From Deltaproteobacteria bacterium (GTDB taxonomy: Bacteria; Desulfobacterota; DSM-4660; Desulfatiglandales; Desulfatiglandaceae): 64,000 nucleotides of DNA. The notes under the pieces were generated by a model. It did no database searches, was not told where the DNA came from, and saw only the letters and a program-made list of their open reading frames with translations. The DNA lies in NCBI GenBank assembly GCA_021737785.1, contig JAIPDI010000007.1, positions 62,001-126,000 of the forward strand. The letters are read 5' to 3'. Below are positions 34,053-43,290 of this stretch, one piece after another. Within the stretch, counting starts at the first letter, position 1, and each line of letters starts with the position of its first letter. Made by a program: the position numbers and the translations under genes.

Positions 34053-34784
34053 TCATTCAATGGCGCCTGTCTTTTCAAGACAATACGGGCTCTCTTGCAT
34101 TATTCCCTTGTAAATGGTTTGCCGGTGCGTCTCGGCCGCCATCATGATGGCTGCGCCGGAGAAATCCTCCAGGCTGTACTGACAGAGCAAGAGCCCGTTT
34201 TCTATAGGCGGCATAAGGGTGGGCGCTTGCTCCAGAACCCTGAGACCAGCCAGGTCCCAGCCTTTTCGAACGGTCCATATCATGTCGCCCAGTATCCTGA
34301 ATTTCTGGGTTCTAACTGCGAATCCTACCAGGTATTGTATCATTTCCTCGGGCGAATCCATCCCGGCGCTGATACTCAACCGTCCGCGCTTGAGCCAATC
34401 CCCGACAGGATGCCCTTGTTGTTTCATGTCATCCAGGAGTTCGCTGCTCCTGTCGGGAGGCATGACAACAAGCAAACTCTCTCCATGTTTAGCCCCCTCA
34501 AGCAGGTAAGGTATGGACACCGCAAACGCTTCGCATTTCCCTGAGTAAAAATGAGTCATGTGGGAACCGTCCGGCACCTTGTGACCTCCAATGCCCAGGG
34601 GCTTCAATGAATGATTCTCCGAATCGTGAAGGAATTCCTCCAGGTTACGCAGGTGAAAGCGTCTCTCCCGCTTTCCACCCACCCGATAGCAGTTCAGCTT
34701 TCCTGAATTGGTCCAGCGTCTTATGCTCATCTCGGAGACATTCAGAACCTGGGCCGCTTCTTTTATGTTCAAGAGGTGCTCCAT
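34053..34784 (-). CDS. DcmR-like regulator: excisionase-type HTH plus MEDS sensory domain
   Basis: The 243-residue protein starts with a MerR/excisionase-type helix-turn-helix ('LNIKEAAQVLNVSEMSIRRWTNSGKL', positions about 4-29) and a wing ('RRFHLRNLEEFL'). The rest resembles the MEDS (methanogen/methylotroph DcmR sensory) domain: 'HMTHFYSGKCEAFAVSIPYLLEGAKHGESLLVVMP' followed by 'RGRLSISAGMDSPEEMIQYL'. The domain is related to circadian-clock KaiC-like sensors and is thought to respond to small C1 compounds. It lies convergent with nothing and is divergent from the DUF3047 gene. The target is unknown. Confidence 0.8.
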   Translation of the reverse strand: MEHLLNIKEAAQVLNVSEMSIRRWTNSGKLNCYRVGGKRERRFHLRNLEEFLHDSENHSLKPLGIGGHKVPDGSHMTHFYSGKCEAFAVSIPYLLEGAKHGESLLVVMPPDRSSELLDDMKQQGHPVGDWLKRGRLSISAGMDSPEEMIQYLVGFAVRTQKFRILGDMIWTVRKGWDLAGLRVLEQAPTLMPPIENGLLLCQYSLEDFSGAAIMMAAETHRQTIYKGIMQESPYCLEKTGAIE

Positions 34785-35166
34785 CAGTCAGGGTTTTCCT
34801 CCTTGTGGTATTGAAATAAATCCATTTTCCTCTCTTAACGCTGATCCATAGGATCAGGAACACGGCCCCGGTCATTTTCAGGGATGGGTCCTCACTTTTC
34901 AGGCATCTTTCTTTAACCGCCTTCAATATTCGGCCCGCGGCTGTTTCCTGCCAAAACCATCGACTGAACTCCCCGCTCGAGGGTGGCGCCGAACCGGGGC
35001 GGGCGGTTACGGACTTTAATGGGTCAATTCCAATAAACATTGCAATAAATATCTATATCAACTTTACTTTGCTATACAATATTATCTATAATAACGGATG
35101 TCAAGTGGGGGAAAATGTCGAGGATCGCCCAATTTGCCAAAATTTCCAGCATTAAAAGGAAAACAG
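34785..35166. other. Divergent region between the DcmR-like gene and the DUF3047 gene
   Basis: About 380 bases without a gene. It contains a small hairpin, CTGATCC-ATA-GGATCAG (34841-34857), and a promoter at 35063-35092. The last 130 bases are AT-rich. Open frames here are short and lack good start signals. Confidence 0.55.
35063..35092 (+). promoter_or_regulatory. Promoter for the DUF3047 gene
   Basis: TTTACT (35063-35068) and a perfect TATAAT (35087-35092) are separated by 18 bases. The downstream gene's ribosome-binding site AAAGGA lies at 35155-35160. Confidence 0.5.
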
Positions 35167-35934
35167 ATGAATCCAAACCGGGGGATAGACAGCATGCGAG
35201 TTGTTCTCATTGGGGTATGGATCGTTCTTTTTACCGGGTATGGCATTGTACGGGGGGAACCTTCATCCGTTCTTGAAGTGGGGGCCTTTTCAACCGAAAA
35301 AGCCGGCAACAGTCTCCCAGCCCGGTGGGAGCCCTTACACTTCAGAGACATCAAAATCCACACCCACTACCGATTAGTGGAAGCGGATGGGCAGGTGGTG
35401 GTTCAGGCCAAGGCCGACGCCTCGGCCTCGGGTTTGATCCGCAGGATCTCCATTGATCCCAAGGAATATCCAATTGTCCAATGGCGATGGAAGGTGTCCA
35501 ACGTGCTTCAAAAGGGGAACGTGCATCGAAAAGATGGGGACGACTACCCGGCCCGGCTCTATATCCTCTTCGAATACGATCCGGACAGACTGGGCTTTTT
35601 TGAAAGGCTTAAATACGAAACCGCAAAGCTGTTTTACGGAGCATATCCCCCACTGGCATCCATCAACTACATCTGGGCGTCCAATGCACCGGAAGGGCTG
35701 GTGGTTCCGAACCCTTATGCCGATCGGTCCATGATGGTGGTGGTCCAAAGCGGGGAAAAGAATCTGAACAGATGGCTGACCGAGGAGAGAAATATCTACG
35801 AGGACTACCGCAGAGTGTTCAAAGACGAACCCCCCATGATTTCCGGGGTGGCGATCATGACCGATACGGACAACACCGGAGAATCCGCCACCGCCTACTA
35901 CGGCGACATCCTCTTTTTCCATGCGAGGCCATGA
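35167..35934 (+). CDS. DUF3047 family protein
   Basis: The ATG at 35167 has AAAGGA six bases upstream; the longer frame from 35098 is not the start. The 255-residue protein opens with a signal-like hydrophobic stretch ('MRVVLIGVWIVLFTGYGI'). It then has the DUF3047 blocks 'YPIVQWRWKVSNVL', 'DGDDYPARLYILFEYD', 'INYIWASNAPEG' and, near the end, 'SGVAIMTDTDNTGESATAYYGDI'. The beta-rich domain is likely exported. Its function is unknown. Confidence 0.85.
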   Translation: MNPNRGIDSMRVVLIGVWIVLFTGYGIVRGEPSSVLEVGAFSTEKAGNSLPARWEPLHFRDIKIHTHYRLVEADGQVVVQAKADASASGLIRRISIDPKEYPIVQWRWKVSNVLQKGNVHRKDGDDYPARLYILFEYDPDRLGFFERLKYETAKLFYGAYPPLASINYIWASNAPEGLVVPNPYADRSMMVVVQSGEKNLNRWLTEERNIYEDYRRVFKDEPPMISGVAIMTDTDNTGESATAYYGDILFFHARP

Positions 35935-36038
35935 GTAGAACCAGTGAAAAGAGATCTGTTTGGGGTGTGACGCATTCAAAAAAGTCGCATAGGCGTCAAG
36001 ACTACGCGAACGGCATTCCGCGACCCTACAGGAATGTC

Positions 36039-36593
36039 TCAACTGCAGGCTTTCAATATTTTTTTGGCCCAGCCCGGCAGCGGACTTACTGACTCAATCA
36101 ATGCTCCGCGTTCAATAACGGCAATCTTTCGGAAAGGAGCATCAAACAGGGAGTTGTCCAGCAGCCGCGCTTCGTCAATTAGGGGAAGGACGTTTGCGAT
36201 ATGTTTCATCGTCCTCGGGATGCGGCTCCTTATTTTCTGAGAAGGTACATTATGGCCGCCTTCAGCGACACGCTGATGTACACGGGCCTCATTCAGTTCC
36301 GGGGTTTCTAAATGGATGTACACAAGGACGATGTGGTAGCCCAGTGATTTTGCCCTGGCAATGAAATCTATCTTGGAGGGATGTGAAAATACCGTTTCAA
36401 AACAAAAGGAAATTCCTTGACGCAGGAGGTCCTCTCGAAGCCTTTCCGCGATGATCATGGCCTTATAGCTGGCAGATTCATTATTTACAGGGTTTATGGT
36501 CCTGGCAATGATATCGGCGTTGATCAGGTTGATGCCGCGGGATTTCAGGAAAAGACGGTAAAAGGTGGATTTGCCAGCGCCGTTGGTTGACTG
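36039..36593 (-). pseudogene. Zeta-toxin-like / predicted ABC-type P-loop ATPase, N-terminally broken
   Basis: The frame ending at 36039 encodes a zeta-toxin-like P-loop kinase, with 'FETVFSHPSKIDFIARAKSLGY' and 'ARVHQRVAEGGHNVPSQKIRSRI'. Going upstream past the ATG at 36458 the frame stays open to 36593 and reads '..TNGAGKSTFYRLFLKSRGINLINADIIA', which is the Walker A loop. Immediately before it comes an in-frame TGA (36594-36596), and neither other frame restores a start: the frame that reads KILTV also meets a stop. So the N-terminal strand and start are lost. It looks like a decayed toxin or nucleotide kinase with no antitoxin nearby. Confidence 0.65.
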
Positions 36594-36816
36594 TCAGAAT
36601 CTTTTACGAGGCTCGCACAAGCCGCCGGGATTTAGATATCACAGGTTGTTGATGCCGGTGACATTTTGGGGTTTGTAGCAGGATAAAAGGGTTTTTAAGG
36701 CGGTCGAAGTTGCTTCGGATAGGAGGCACTCTTCTGATCAAGGCAACTGCCTAAACCACGCCAGATCTCTCCTCCTCATAGTTTCTTTTTTTTATTTCGA
36801 TAAGTTATAGACACCG

Positions 36817-38295
36817 TCACTTCCCCACTTCCTTTTTTTCCGCCTCCTTAACCTTCGCACGCTCGGCTCTCTGTTCCATGACCATTTTGTAGGCCAGGTA
36901 ATACTTGTAGATGTTGCTCACATACCGCACCGTTTCACGGCCGATCTTTTCCGCGGCAATGACTTCCACATGATTGAACCACCTGTTGGGATCGAGACCC
37001 CGCTTGGCCGCCTGTTTGCGAAGTTGAGAGACGCGGCCGGGGCCCGCATTATATGAGGCGAAGGTAAACAGCCCCTTATTCAGCGGGTCCATGGGCTCAT
37101 TGGCGTAAAACTGGTCCATCATGAAGCGGATGTATTTCACGCCGGCGTGAATGTTGGGTTCGATTTTGGTGATGTCGGCAAACCCCATCTCCTTGCCCGT
37201 GCTCGGCAGCACCTGCATGATGCCGATGGCGCCCGACGGATTTCGCGCATTCTGGTCGAGTCTCGACTCCTGATACCCCTGAGCCATCATGAGCAGGTAA
37301 TCCAGTTGGTATTTGTCTCCGTAATTCCGGAAAAACTCGATGGTAGCTTCGAACCTGGCCAGATCTTCCTTGGAGGTGGCGTTCCTAACAAGCTTTGTGT
37401 TCTTGAGATATTTCTGCAGCAATATATTGCGTGTCTTGGAGCCCTCAGCATAGTGGGAAAGGAACTCGTCAAGCGCTGCCTTGAGCTTCGGGTTGTTCTT
37501 GCGGATCATGACCCCGAGTTCCCCACCGGTTCGGACGGCCGCTTCCGGGTGCAAGACAATATTCTTGAAGATCTGCTTCCAGAACTCGGCAATGTGGTTG
37601 TCCACAATCGTGAACTTCACAAGACCGGCATTTACCATCTCCAAAATGTCTTCATCCTCCAGCTCGGGTGGCGCGAGCCTCACCTTCACCGGCGCCTTGC
37701 CTGCCTTTTTCAGCTCGGCATTGAGATTCTGGATGCTTTCGTAATAGCTCGCCGTTTTCCGTATATAAACCTCTTTCCCCGATAGGTCCTGAAGGGTAGA
37801 GATCGGCTCGGCCCCGGGACCGGTGACCGCGATCTCGCAGACATTCCTCCTCGTCGGCTCGGTAAAGTCCACCTGCTTGAGGCGCTCCGGGGTGATCGTC
37901 AGATTGGCGACGGCCATATCCCCTCGGCCCTCAATCAGGGCCGGGATAAGTTCATCATAAGACACGGGTATGAACACAACATGGACGCGAACATGCTTTT
38001 TTTTGAGCTTTTTGTTGACGCTGTCCTCGAAAAGCCGGCCCATGTCATAGGTGAGCCCCCGCTGAGTTGCCTTGTCAACAAAAAAATGGGTTTTTGAGTA
38101 GGTTACCAGGATGCGGATGACACGCCGCTTTATGATCGCATCGAAATCCCCGGTCAATTTCTGCTGGGTAATATCCGGCAGAGAATAGAACTTCTTGGCA
38201 GGCTGATTCGCCTGTTTGTCCGGCGTCTGCGCCAAGGCAAGCACCGCAAATACCAGATTGAGGGCCACAGTCAGAGAGACGATTTCCTGTTTCAT
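36817..38295 (-). CDS. mltF: MltF-type membrane-bound lytic transglycosylase
   Basis: The protein of about 492 residues has an N-terminal signal ('MKQEIVSLTVALNLVFAVLALA'). An amino-acid-binding-protein-like domain follows (about 50-290: 'RRVIRILVTYSKTHFFVD', 'GDMAVANLTITPERLKQVDFTEP'). A C-terminal SLT domain has the catalytic Glu in 'MMAQGYQESRLDQNARNPSG' and 'GIMQVLPSTGKEMG'. MltF cleaves peptidoglycan to anhydromuropeptides at the outer membrane in other bacteria. The ATG at 38295 has AGGAG five bases before it; two upstream starts exist. It stands alone between two decayed genes. Confidence 0.9.
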   Translation of the reverse strand: MKQEIVSLTVALNLVFAVLALAQTPDKQANQPAKKFYSLPDITQQKLTGDFDAIIKRRVIRILVTYSKTHFFVDKATQRGLTYDMGRLFEDSVNKKLKKKHVRVHVVFIPVSYDELIPALIEGRGDMAVANLTITPERLKQVDFTEPTRRNVCEIAVTGPGAEPISTLQDLSGKEVYIRKTASYYESIQNLNAELKKAGKAPVKVRLAPPELEDEDILEMVNAGLVKFTIVDNHIAEFWKQIFKNIVLHPEAAVRTGGELGVMIRKNNPKLKAALDEFLSHYAEGSKTRNILLQKYLKNTKLVRNATSKEDLARFEATIEFFRNYGDKYQLDYLLMMAQGYQESRLDQNARNPSGAIGIMQVLPSTGKEMGFADITKIEPNIHAGVKYIRFMMDQFYANEPMDPLNKGLFTFASYNAGPGRVSQLRKQAAKRGLDPNRWFNHVEVIAAEKIGRETVRYVSNIYKYYLAYKMVMEQRAERAKVKEAEKKEVGK

Positions 38296-38364
38296 CTTAC
38301 TCCTCATCGCATATTCTTCAATTCGACTTACTTTTTGTTCAGCTCTTATCAAGGTTAAACAGCA

Positions 38365-38674
38365 TCATGGCAGTTCCTTCTGGTAAACCACGCCCTCCTG
38401 GTTCACGACAAAGGTCAGCACACCGGATATCTCATATCGTATCGGAAAGGCCACCAGCGCAAAACCGCCGATCATTTTGCCATCGACCCCATGCGCGCGT
38501 GCGCCGCCGGGCGCGTCCTTCCCCCTGAGCCTTCAGTATGCGGTGCCGACGGACGGATGATTCCTGTCCCTCCTCTTCAGCGGGCAGCACCTTGGCATAG
38601 ATATCATCAAAACAATGGGCTTCCGCGCAGAAATCGAATATCAACTTGATAACTGAAGCGCACCCAACCATCAA
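38365..38674 (-). pseudogene. DUF2950 protein remnant with a frameshift
   Basis: Two frames must be joined to read this gene. One gives '..RRHRILKAQGE' (ending at a frameshift near 38525), and the next frame continues as 'KDAPGGARAHGVDGKMIGG', then 'FALVAFPIRYEISGVLTFVV' and 'NQEGVVYQKELP' with a stop at 38365-38367. The 'KILKAQGK.APGGA' and 'SGV(L/M)TF(I/V)VN..G.VYQK.L' blocks are the C-terminal signature of DUF2950. The N-terminal half is missing or too diverged. This is a decayed relic upstream of mltF. Confidence 0.7.
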
Positions 38675-38680
38675 CCCTCA

Positions 38681-40024
38681 TCACGACTTCTGCCTTGATT
38701 GATTTCTATAGAGTCGCTCGAGCATCTGAATCGGCATGCCGCCAAGGAATCCCAGGATCATGACCTGATTCACAAGAGTTGTGCGAACGACCCCCAGATG
38801 TTGCCAGCGCCGTGCCGAGGTGATGGCCGCATCGGAAAGCGTGACAATCCTGCCGCGAATGCGAAGGCGACGCATCAACACGAAATCCTCCATGATGGGC
38901 ATGGGAGGGAACCCGCCCATCTCGTCAAAGACCCTTTTTTCGAGAAAGAGCCCCTGGTCTCCATAGGGCAGTTGAACCACGCGGGACCGAAGGTTGGTGA
39001 CCCATTCGACCAGTCGCATGCCGGGGCTGTCCTCGTCCGTCTTGAAACGGAATGCGCCCCCTGCTATCGAAGGATCATCCAGGGCCGCGCGGATCTTGCC
39101 GGCATATCCTTCGGGCGGCAGCGTATCGGCATGGAGAAAGAAGAGGATACGCCCCCGGGCAATGGCGGCGCCGGCGTTCTGCTGAAAGGCCCGGCCCCCG
39201 GATACCTCCAACACGGTTGCCCCGGACCGGGCCGCCATGTCACGGGTGCCATCGTCGCTCCCTCCGTCTGCTACGATACGTTCGATTTTCTCTGAAAGCA
39301 GCAGACGATCCAGCAGGCGATTGATCGTGCGATATTCATTAAGGGTCGGAATAATAACGGAAACCAAGGGCCCGCCCGAAAACAGATCCGAGAAGCGGGG
39401 GTCCGTGCGAAGGGGCCCCAGGTCCTCGGGACGATCTACATCCTGAAGAACCGGGAGATCCGCGCAGGTGAGACCCAGAGACCGGATACGGCTGCGCGTT
39501 TGTTCATATACCCGGCCGGTTCCCCAATCAATAGGGTCAAATACGCCCGGAAATGGAGATCTCATCCCGATAAGGTAATACCCCCCGTCAGCGGCCCGGC
39601 CCAGGACCACGTCGTTCCCCCGAAGGGCTTGGAGCGTCTGATGAAGGATATCGGAGGTGATCCCGGGCACGTCCGTACCGACCAAAACAGCAGGCCCGGC
39701 CCCTTTTTGAAAAACCCTGTCAAAGGCCCGTGCCATTCGGGCGCCCAGATCCCCAGTGCCCTGCGGCGCATATTGGAAATCCATCCCCAGCCAGGTCCGG
39801 AAGTCCCTTCTGGAGGCGCCGGTATAACAGATGGTGATTTCCACGCCGGTTCCTGTTTCTTCGGCATCTCTTACCCCACGGGCAACGCCCGCCACATGCT
39901 CTGTCATCCGCCGGTGCAGCCGGGCCGATCCCCCAGGTCCCAGGGCCCGGACCAGACGCGTCTTGACCCTGCCCGGAACAGGGTATCGGGCAAGTATGAG
40001 AATGTGGGGGATCCCGGACGTCAT
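38681..40024 (-). CDS. Fusion of DUF2064 (TIGR04282-like) and family 2 glycosyltransferase (TIGR04283-like)
   Basis: The protein of about 447 residues joins two domains that are usually separate genes. Residues about 1-205 match the nucleotidyltransferase-like DUF2064/TIGR04282 ('HILILARYPVPGRVKTRLVR', 'VLVGTDVPGITSDIL', 'GRAADGGYYLIGM'). Residues about 215-440 form a GT2 domain ('VSVIIPTLNEYRTINRLLDRL', 'RIVADGGSDDGTRDMAARSG', 'LFFLHADTLPPEGYA', 'PYGDQGLFLEKRVFDEMGG'). In some annotations these are called arsenosugar biosynthesis glycosyltransferases. No arsS or arsM is in the window, so another surface sugar is equally possible. ATG 40024 is preferred to an upstream start at 40093. Confidence 0.9.
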   Translation of the reverse strand: MTSGIPHILILARYPVPGRVKTRLVRALGPGGSARLHRRMTEHVAGVARGVRDAEETGTGVEITICYTGASRRDFRTWLGMDFQYAPQGTGDLGARMARAFDRVFQKGAGPAVLVGTDVPGITSDILHQTLQALRGNDVVLGRAADGGYYLIGMRSPFPGVFDPIDWGTGRVYEQTRSRIRSLGLTCADLPVLQDVDRPEDLGPLRTDPRFSDLFSGGPLVSVIIPTLNEYRTINRLLDRLLLSEKIERIVADGGSDDGTRDMAARSGATVLEVSGGRAFQQNAGAAIARGRILFFLHADTLPPEGYAGKIRAALDDPSIAGGAFRFKTDEDSPGMRLVEWVTNLRSRVVQLPYGDQGLFLEKRVFDEMGGFPPMPIMEDFVLMRRLRIRGRIVTLSDAAITSARRWQHLGVVRTTLVNQVMILGFLGGMPIQMLERLYRNQSRQKS

Positions 40025-40426
40025 GGCGTAACAATGTGATGAAAAGTCCAATGACCTATTCAAAACCCTCAAAGAAGCGGCATCTGAAATCATTTGTGGC
40101 GTTCCCGGACAGAATGGCAGGCTCCTTTAAAATAATGGCTTTTTTCCATTATTTAATGTTATCCTAATTCAAAGGACCTGTCCATAGGGTCCGGAACACC
40201 GTCCTTTGGACGGTCACCGGGGGTGGACGGGAAGGGGTCGGAGGGTCTGGTTTACAGAAGCCCTCCTTATCCATCCGGCATCCTGGGGAACGGCCCGTGA
40301 GTTCTTGTCAAAGGAGGAAATTTCAAGTATCTTTGGATAGGAATTTGCAATTTTCTTCTTGACTTGGCTAACTGGTTTCTATAAATTGATAAATTCATTT
40401 TTTGTTGAAAAGGAGCGGGGCGTACC
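40025..40426. other. Intergenic region upstream of rplU with hairpins
   Basis: About 400 bases without a gene. It holds a perfect hairpin AAATAATGG / CCATTATTT around a CTTTTTT loop (40130-40154), which may be a bidirectional terminator. A second GC hairpin, ACCGTCC-TTT-GGACGGT (40198-40214), lies farther on. The rplU promoter lies at the right edge. Confidence 0.6.
40359..40385 (+). promoter_or_regulatory. Candidate promoter for rplU-rpmA-obgE-proBA-nadD
   Basis: TTGACT (40359-40364) and TATAAA (40380-40385) are 15 bases apart, slightly shorter than ideal. The rplU ATG lies 42 bases after the -10 box. Confidence 0.4.
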
Positions 40427-40789
40427 ATGTGTGCATATGCAGTTATCAAAACAGGTGGAAAACAGTACCGGGTTGCCAAGGGCGACGAGGTGAGATTCGA
40501 ACGGTTGGACGGCGAGGTAGGGGAAACCATCGACTTTGAGGAGGTTCTTCTCACCTCGGACGGCGAAACCATCGAGGTGGGCCGGCCTTTTGTTGAAAAC
40601 AGTAAGGTGGTCGGCCGTATTACCCACCATGGCAAGGGCAAAAAAGTCATGATCTTCAAGTACAAGCGGAGAAAGGACTACCGCCGAAAAAAGGGCCACC
40701 GGCAGCAATTTACGCTGGTCCGGATCGAAGATATCAAAGGGGCCCATGCGGAGGCTTCAGGGCAAGAGGTACAAAACAATGGCACATAA
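40427..40789 (+). CDS. rplU: 50S ribosomal protein L21
   Basis: The 120-residue protein starts '[27 protein letters not shown]' and carries '[24 protein letters not shown]', the L21 signature that binds 23S rRNA. It has an unusual C-terminal tail of about 15 residues, and its stop overlaps the start of rpmA by 11 bases. Order rplU-rpmA-obgE is the usual arrangement in bacteria. The first few residues differ from the usual 'MYAVI' because of an added Cys-Ala. Confidence 0.97.
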   Translation: MCAYAVIKTGGKQYRVAKGDEVRFERLDGEVGETIDFEEVLLTSDGETIEVGRPFVENSKVVGRITHHGKGKKVMIFKYKRRKDYRRKKGHRQQFTLVRIEDIKGAHAEASGQEVQNNGT

Positions 40790-41033
40790 GAAGGCAGGCG
40801 GCAGCTCCCGGAACGGGAGGGACAGCGCCGGACAGAGATACGGGATCAAGCGGTATGCCGGCCAGAATGTTCTGGCAGGAAATATCCTGGTCCGCCAGAA
40901 AGGCACCAAAATCCATCCGGGCAACAACGTGGGTCTGGGAAAGGACTATACCATCTTTGCCAAGATTGATGGAACCGTTGCCTTTGAGCGCATGGGCAGG
41001 GATCGAAAAAAGGTCAGCGTTTACGCTGTATGA
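40779..41033 (+). CDS. rpmA: 50S ribosomal protein L27
   Basis: The 84-residue protein begins '[22 protein letters not shown]', the conserved N-terminal extension that reaches the peptidyl transferase centre. The ATG at 40779 lies inside the end of rplU; the longer frame from 40746 would add an unlikely tail. Body motifs '[26 protein letters not shown]' are standard L27. It is followed by obgE after 34 bases. Confidence 0.97.
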   Translation: MAHKKAGGSSRNGRDSAGQRYGIKRYAGQNVLAGNILVRQKGTKIHPGNNVGLGKDYTIFAKIDGTVAFERMGRDRKKVSVYAV

Positions 41034-41067
41034 GATGTTGACCGCCGGCCCCCTGTAGAGCGACCCT

Positions 41068-42087
41068 ATGGTTTTTCTGGATGAAGTGGTCATTACGGCC
41101 AGATCGGGAGATGGGGGAAGGGGGTGTGTCAGCTTCAGGAGAGAGCGGTTTATCCCCAAGGGCGGCCCGGACGGGGGCGATGGGGGCGATGGGGGCGATG
41201 TCATTGCAAGGGCCGGAAAGCAGCACCGCACCCTGAGTCATTTCGGCAGTCGCCGGTATTTCAAGGCGGGAAACGGTGAGCCTGGAAGAGGGAAACAGCA
41301 GTCGGGCAGGAACAGCGGGCCTTGCGTCATCGAAGTGCCCGTGGGAACCCTCATTCAGGACGACACGAGCGGCCAGATCGTCGCCGATCTGATCCATGAC
41401 AATCAGGAAGTCACCCTCCTTCACGGCGGAAAAGGAGGAAGAGGAAACCAGCATTTCGCCACATCAACCCGCCAGACCCCCCGGATGGCCCAGCCAGGGC
41501 TCCCGGGTCAGGAGAAACGCTTCAGGCTGACACTCAAGCTCCTGGCCGATATCGGCCTGATCGGGTTCCCTAATGCAGGCAAATCAACCCTCCTTTCCCG
41601 CCTTACCATGGCACGTCCCAAGGTGGACAGTTATCCCTTCACCACAATATTTCCAAATTTAGGCGTTATCCACTTTGATGACGACAGGGCACTGGTGATC
41701 GCAGACATTCCCGGGCTGATTGAAGGGGCCAGTTCAGGCCGGGGTCTGGGAGATCGTTTTCTGAAACACATCGAACGGACAAACCTGCTGGTGCATATCC
41801 TGGACATTACCTATACGCCTGCCCGGGACATTCTGGAAGATTTCCTGACCCTCCGGCGAGAAATGGCGGCATTCGCCCCGTCACTTATGAATAAACCCTG
41901 TTTCGTGGTTATCAATAAGATGGACCTCTACCGGCCGGAGCACCGGGATCCTGCAGCCCTTCGGGATGCCCTTGCAGAGAAGGGGATGGAATCCCTTTCT
42001 GTGTCGGCGCTGACCGGTGAGGGGCTTGATGAACTGAAGCGGATGATCCTGGAGAAGTGGAAGCAGACAACAGCGTTGGCAGATTGA
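41068..42087 (+). CDS. obgE: Obg family GTPase, ribosome assembly
   Basis: The 339-residue protein has the glycine-rich N-terminal Obg domain ('ARSGDGGRGCVSFRRERFIPKGGPDGGDGGDGGDV') and a GTPase domain with G1 'GFPNAGKSTLLSRL', G3 'DIPGLIEG' and G4 'NKMD'. It couples GTP state to 50S maturation and stress response. A 9-base direct repeat (gatgggggc, three copies at about 41175-41201) lengthens the glycine-aspartate loop, giving 'DGGDGGDGGD'. The C-terminal extension of some Obg proteins is absent. Confidence 0.97.
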   Translation: MVFLDEVVITARSGDGGRGCVSFRRERFIPKGGPDGGDGGDGGDVIARAGKQHRTLSHFGSRRYFKAGNGEPGRGKQQSGRNSGPCVIEVPVGTLIQDDTSGQIVADLIHDNQEVTLLHGGKGGRGNQHFATSTRQTPRMAQPGLPGQEKRFRLTLKLLADIGLIGFPNAGKSTLLSRLTMARPKVDSYPFTTIFPNLGVIHFDDDRALVIADIPGLIEGASSGRGLGDRFLKHIERTNLLVHILDITYTPARDILEDFLTLRREMAAFAPSLMNKPCFVVINKMDLYRPEHRDPAALRDALAEKGMESLSVSALTGEGLDELKRMILEKWKQTTALAD

Positions 42088-42108
42088 ATGCGTGGGTGAG
42101 GTTCGGAG

Positions 42109-43290
42109 ATGACAACAGAAGCGGAAAAGTCAGCCAGAAAAGAGCTGCTAAAACGGGTCAAGAGGGTCGTGATCAAGGTGGGAAGCGGTGTTCTCACCTC
42201 TGCCAACGGTCTCAACATGGGCGTAATCGACAATATCACCGCCGACATGTGCGGCCTCAGAAGGGGGGGGCTGGAAATCATACTGGTCTCCTCCGGGGCC
42301 ATTGCATCGGGTCTCAAGAAGATCGGCATGAAAAAGCGGCCCCAATCCGTATCCCAGCAGCAGGCTATGGCAGCGATCGGTCAGAGCAGTCTCATGCTGG
42401 CCTATGAGCATGCCTTCGGCCAGTGTGGATACAAAGTGGCCCAGATCCTGCTGACCCGCGACGACCTGACCCACCGACGCCGATACCTGAACGCCCGGAA
42501 TACCCTTTTCACCCTTCTTTCGTGGAAAATCATCCCAATCATCAATGAAAACGATACCGTAGTAGTGGACGAGATCAAATTCGGCGACAACGACAACCTG
42601 AGCGCCATGGTGACCAACCTGACCGATGCGCAGCTCCTGGTCAACCTCACCAACATCGACGGACTGTTTGATAAGGACCCCCGCGACCACGCGGACGCCA
42701 GGCTGATCCGGGTGGTGGAAAAGGTGGACCGTAAGATCTCACGGTTTGCCAGCACGATCCCCGGATTTCTGGGGAGGGGGGGCATGGCCAGCAAGATCAA
42801 GGCGGCCCAGAAGGTCACGCTTCGGGGGGTCCCGGCCCTTATCGCCAACGGGTTGACGCCGGGTATCCTGAAACGGATATTTGACGGAGAGGAGGAAGGC
42901 ACCCTGTTCCTACCCGGGGGCCGGCCCCTGTGCAGTCGAAAGCACTGGATCGCCTTTACCAAGTCTCCCAAGGGGGAAATTGTTATTGACAGGGGGGCTG
43001 AAACCGCTATTTTGAAAGAGGGAAAGAGCCTTCTCCCTTCCGGCATTCGGGAGGTGAGGGGGAGATTCAGCCTGGGCAATTCGGTCCTCCTCCTGAATGA
43101 GTCGGGGAAGGAGATTGCCGTAGGCATGGTCAATTACCATTCCGGGGACATCAAAACAATTATGGGTGCGAAAAGCACCGAGATTACGGCGAGGCTGGGA
43201 TTTAAGCACGATGACGAGATCATCCACCGGGACAACCTGGTCCTGGCGGATCAGATGGAGGATGAGGAACTATGCGGCTTTCGCATATGA
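42109..43290 (+). CDS. proB: Glutamate 5-kinase with PUA domain
   Basis: The 393-residue protein has the amino-acid kinase domain (about 1-270: '[12 protein letters not shown]', '[17 protein letters not shown]', '[23 protein letters not shown]' and '[13 protein letters not shown]') and a C-terminal PUA domain (about 295-390, '[22 protein letters not shown]'). It phosphorylates glutamate to start proline synthesis and is inhibited by proline in known enzymes. Its 3' end overlaps proA by 19 bases, so the two are tightly coupled. Confidence 0.97.
   Translation: MTTEAEKSARKELLKRVKRVVIKVGSGVLTSANGLNMGVIDNITADMCGLRRGGLEIILVSSGAIASGLKKIGMKKRPQSVSQQQAMAAIGQSSLMLAYEHAFGQCGYKVAQILLTRDDLTHRRRYLNARNTLFTLLSWKIIPIINENDTVVVDEIKFGDNDNLSAMVTNLTDAQLLVNLTNIDGLFDKDPRDHADARLIRVVEKVDRKISRFASTIPGFLGRGGMASKIKAAQKVTLRGVPALIANGLTPGILKRIFDGEEEGTLFLPGGRPLCSRKHWIAFTKSPKGEIVIDRGAETAILKEGKSLLPSGIREVRGRFSLGNSVLLLNESGKEIAVGMVNYHSGDIKTIMGAKSTEITARLGFKHDDEIIHRDNLVLADQMEDEELCGFRI

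Noticed and set aside
36817-38295. Amino-acid transporter binding protein
   Set aside because: The N-terminal domain looks like one, but the C-terminal SLT domain with its catalytic Glu makes it an MltF-type lytic transglycosylase.
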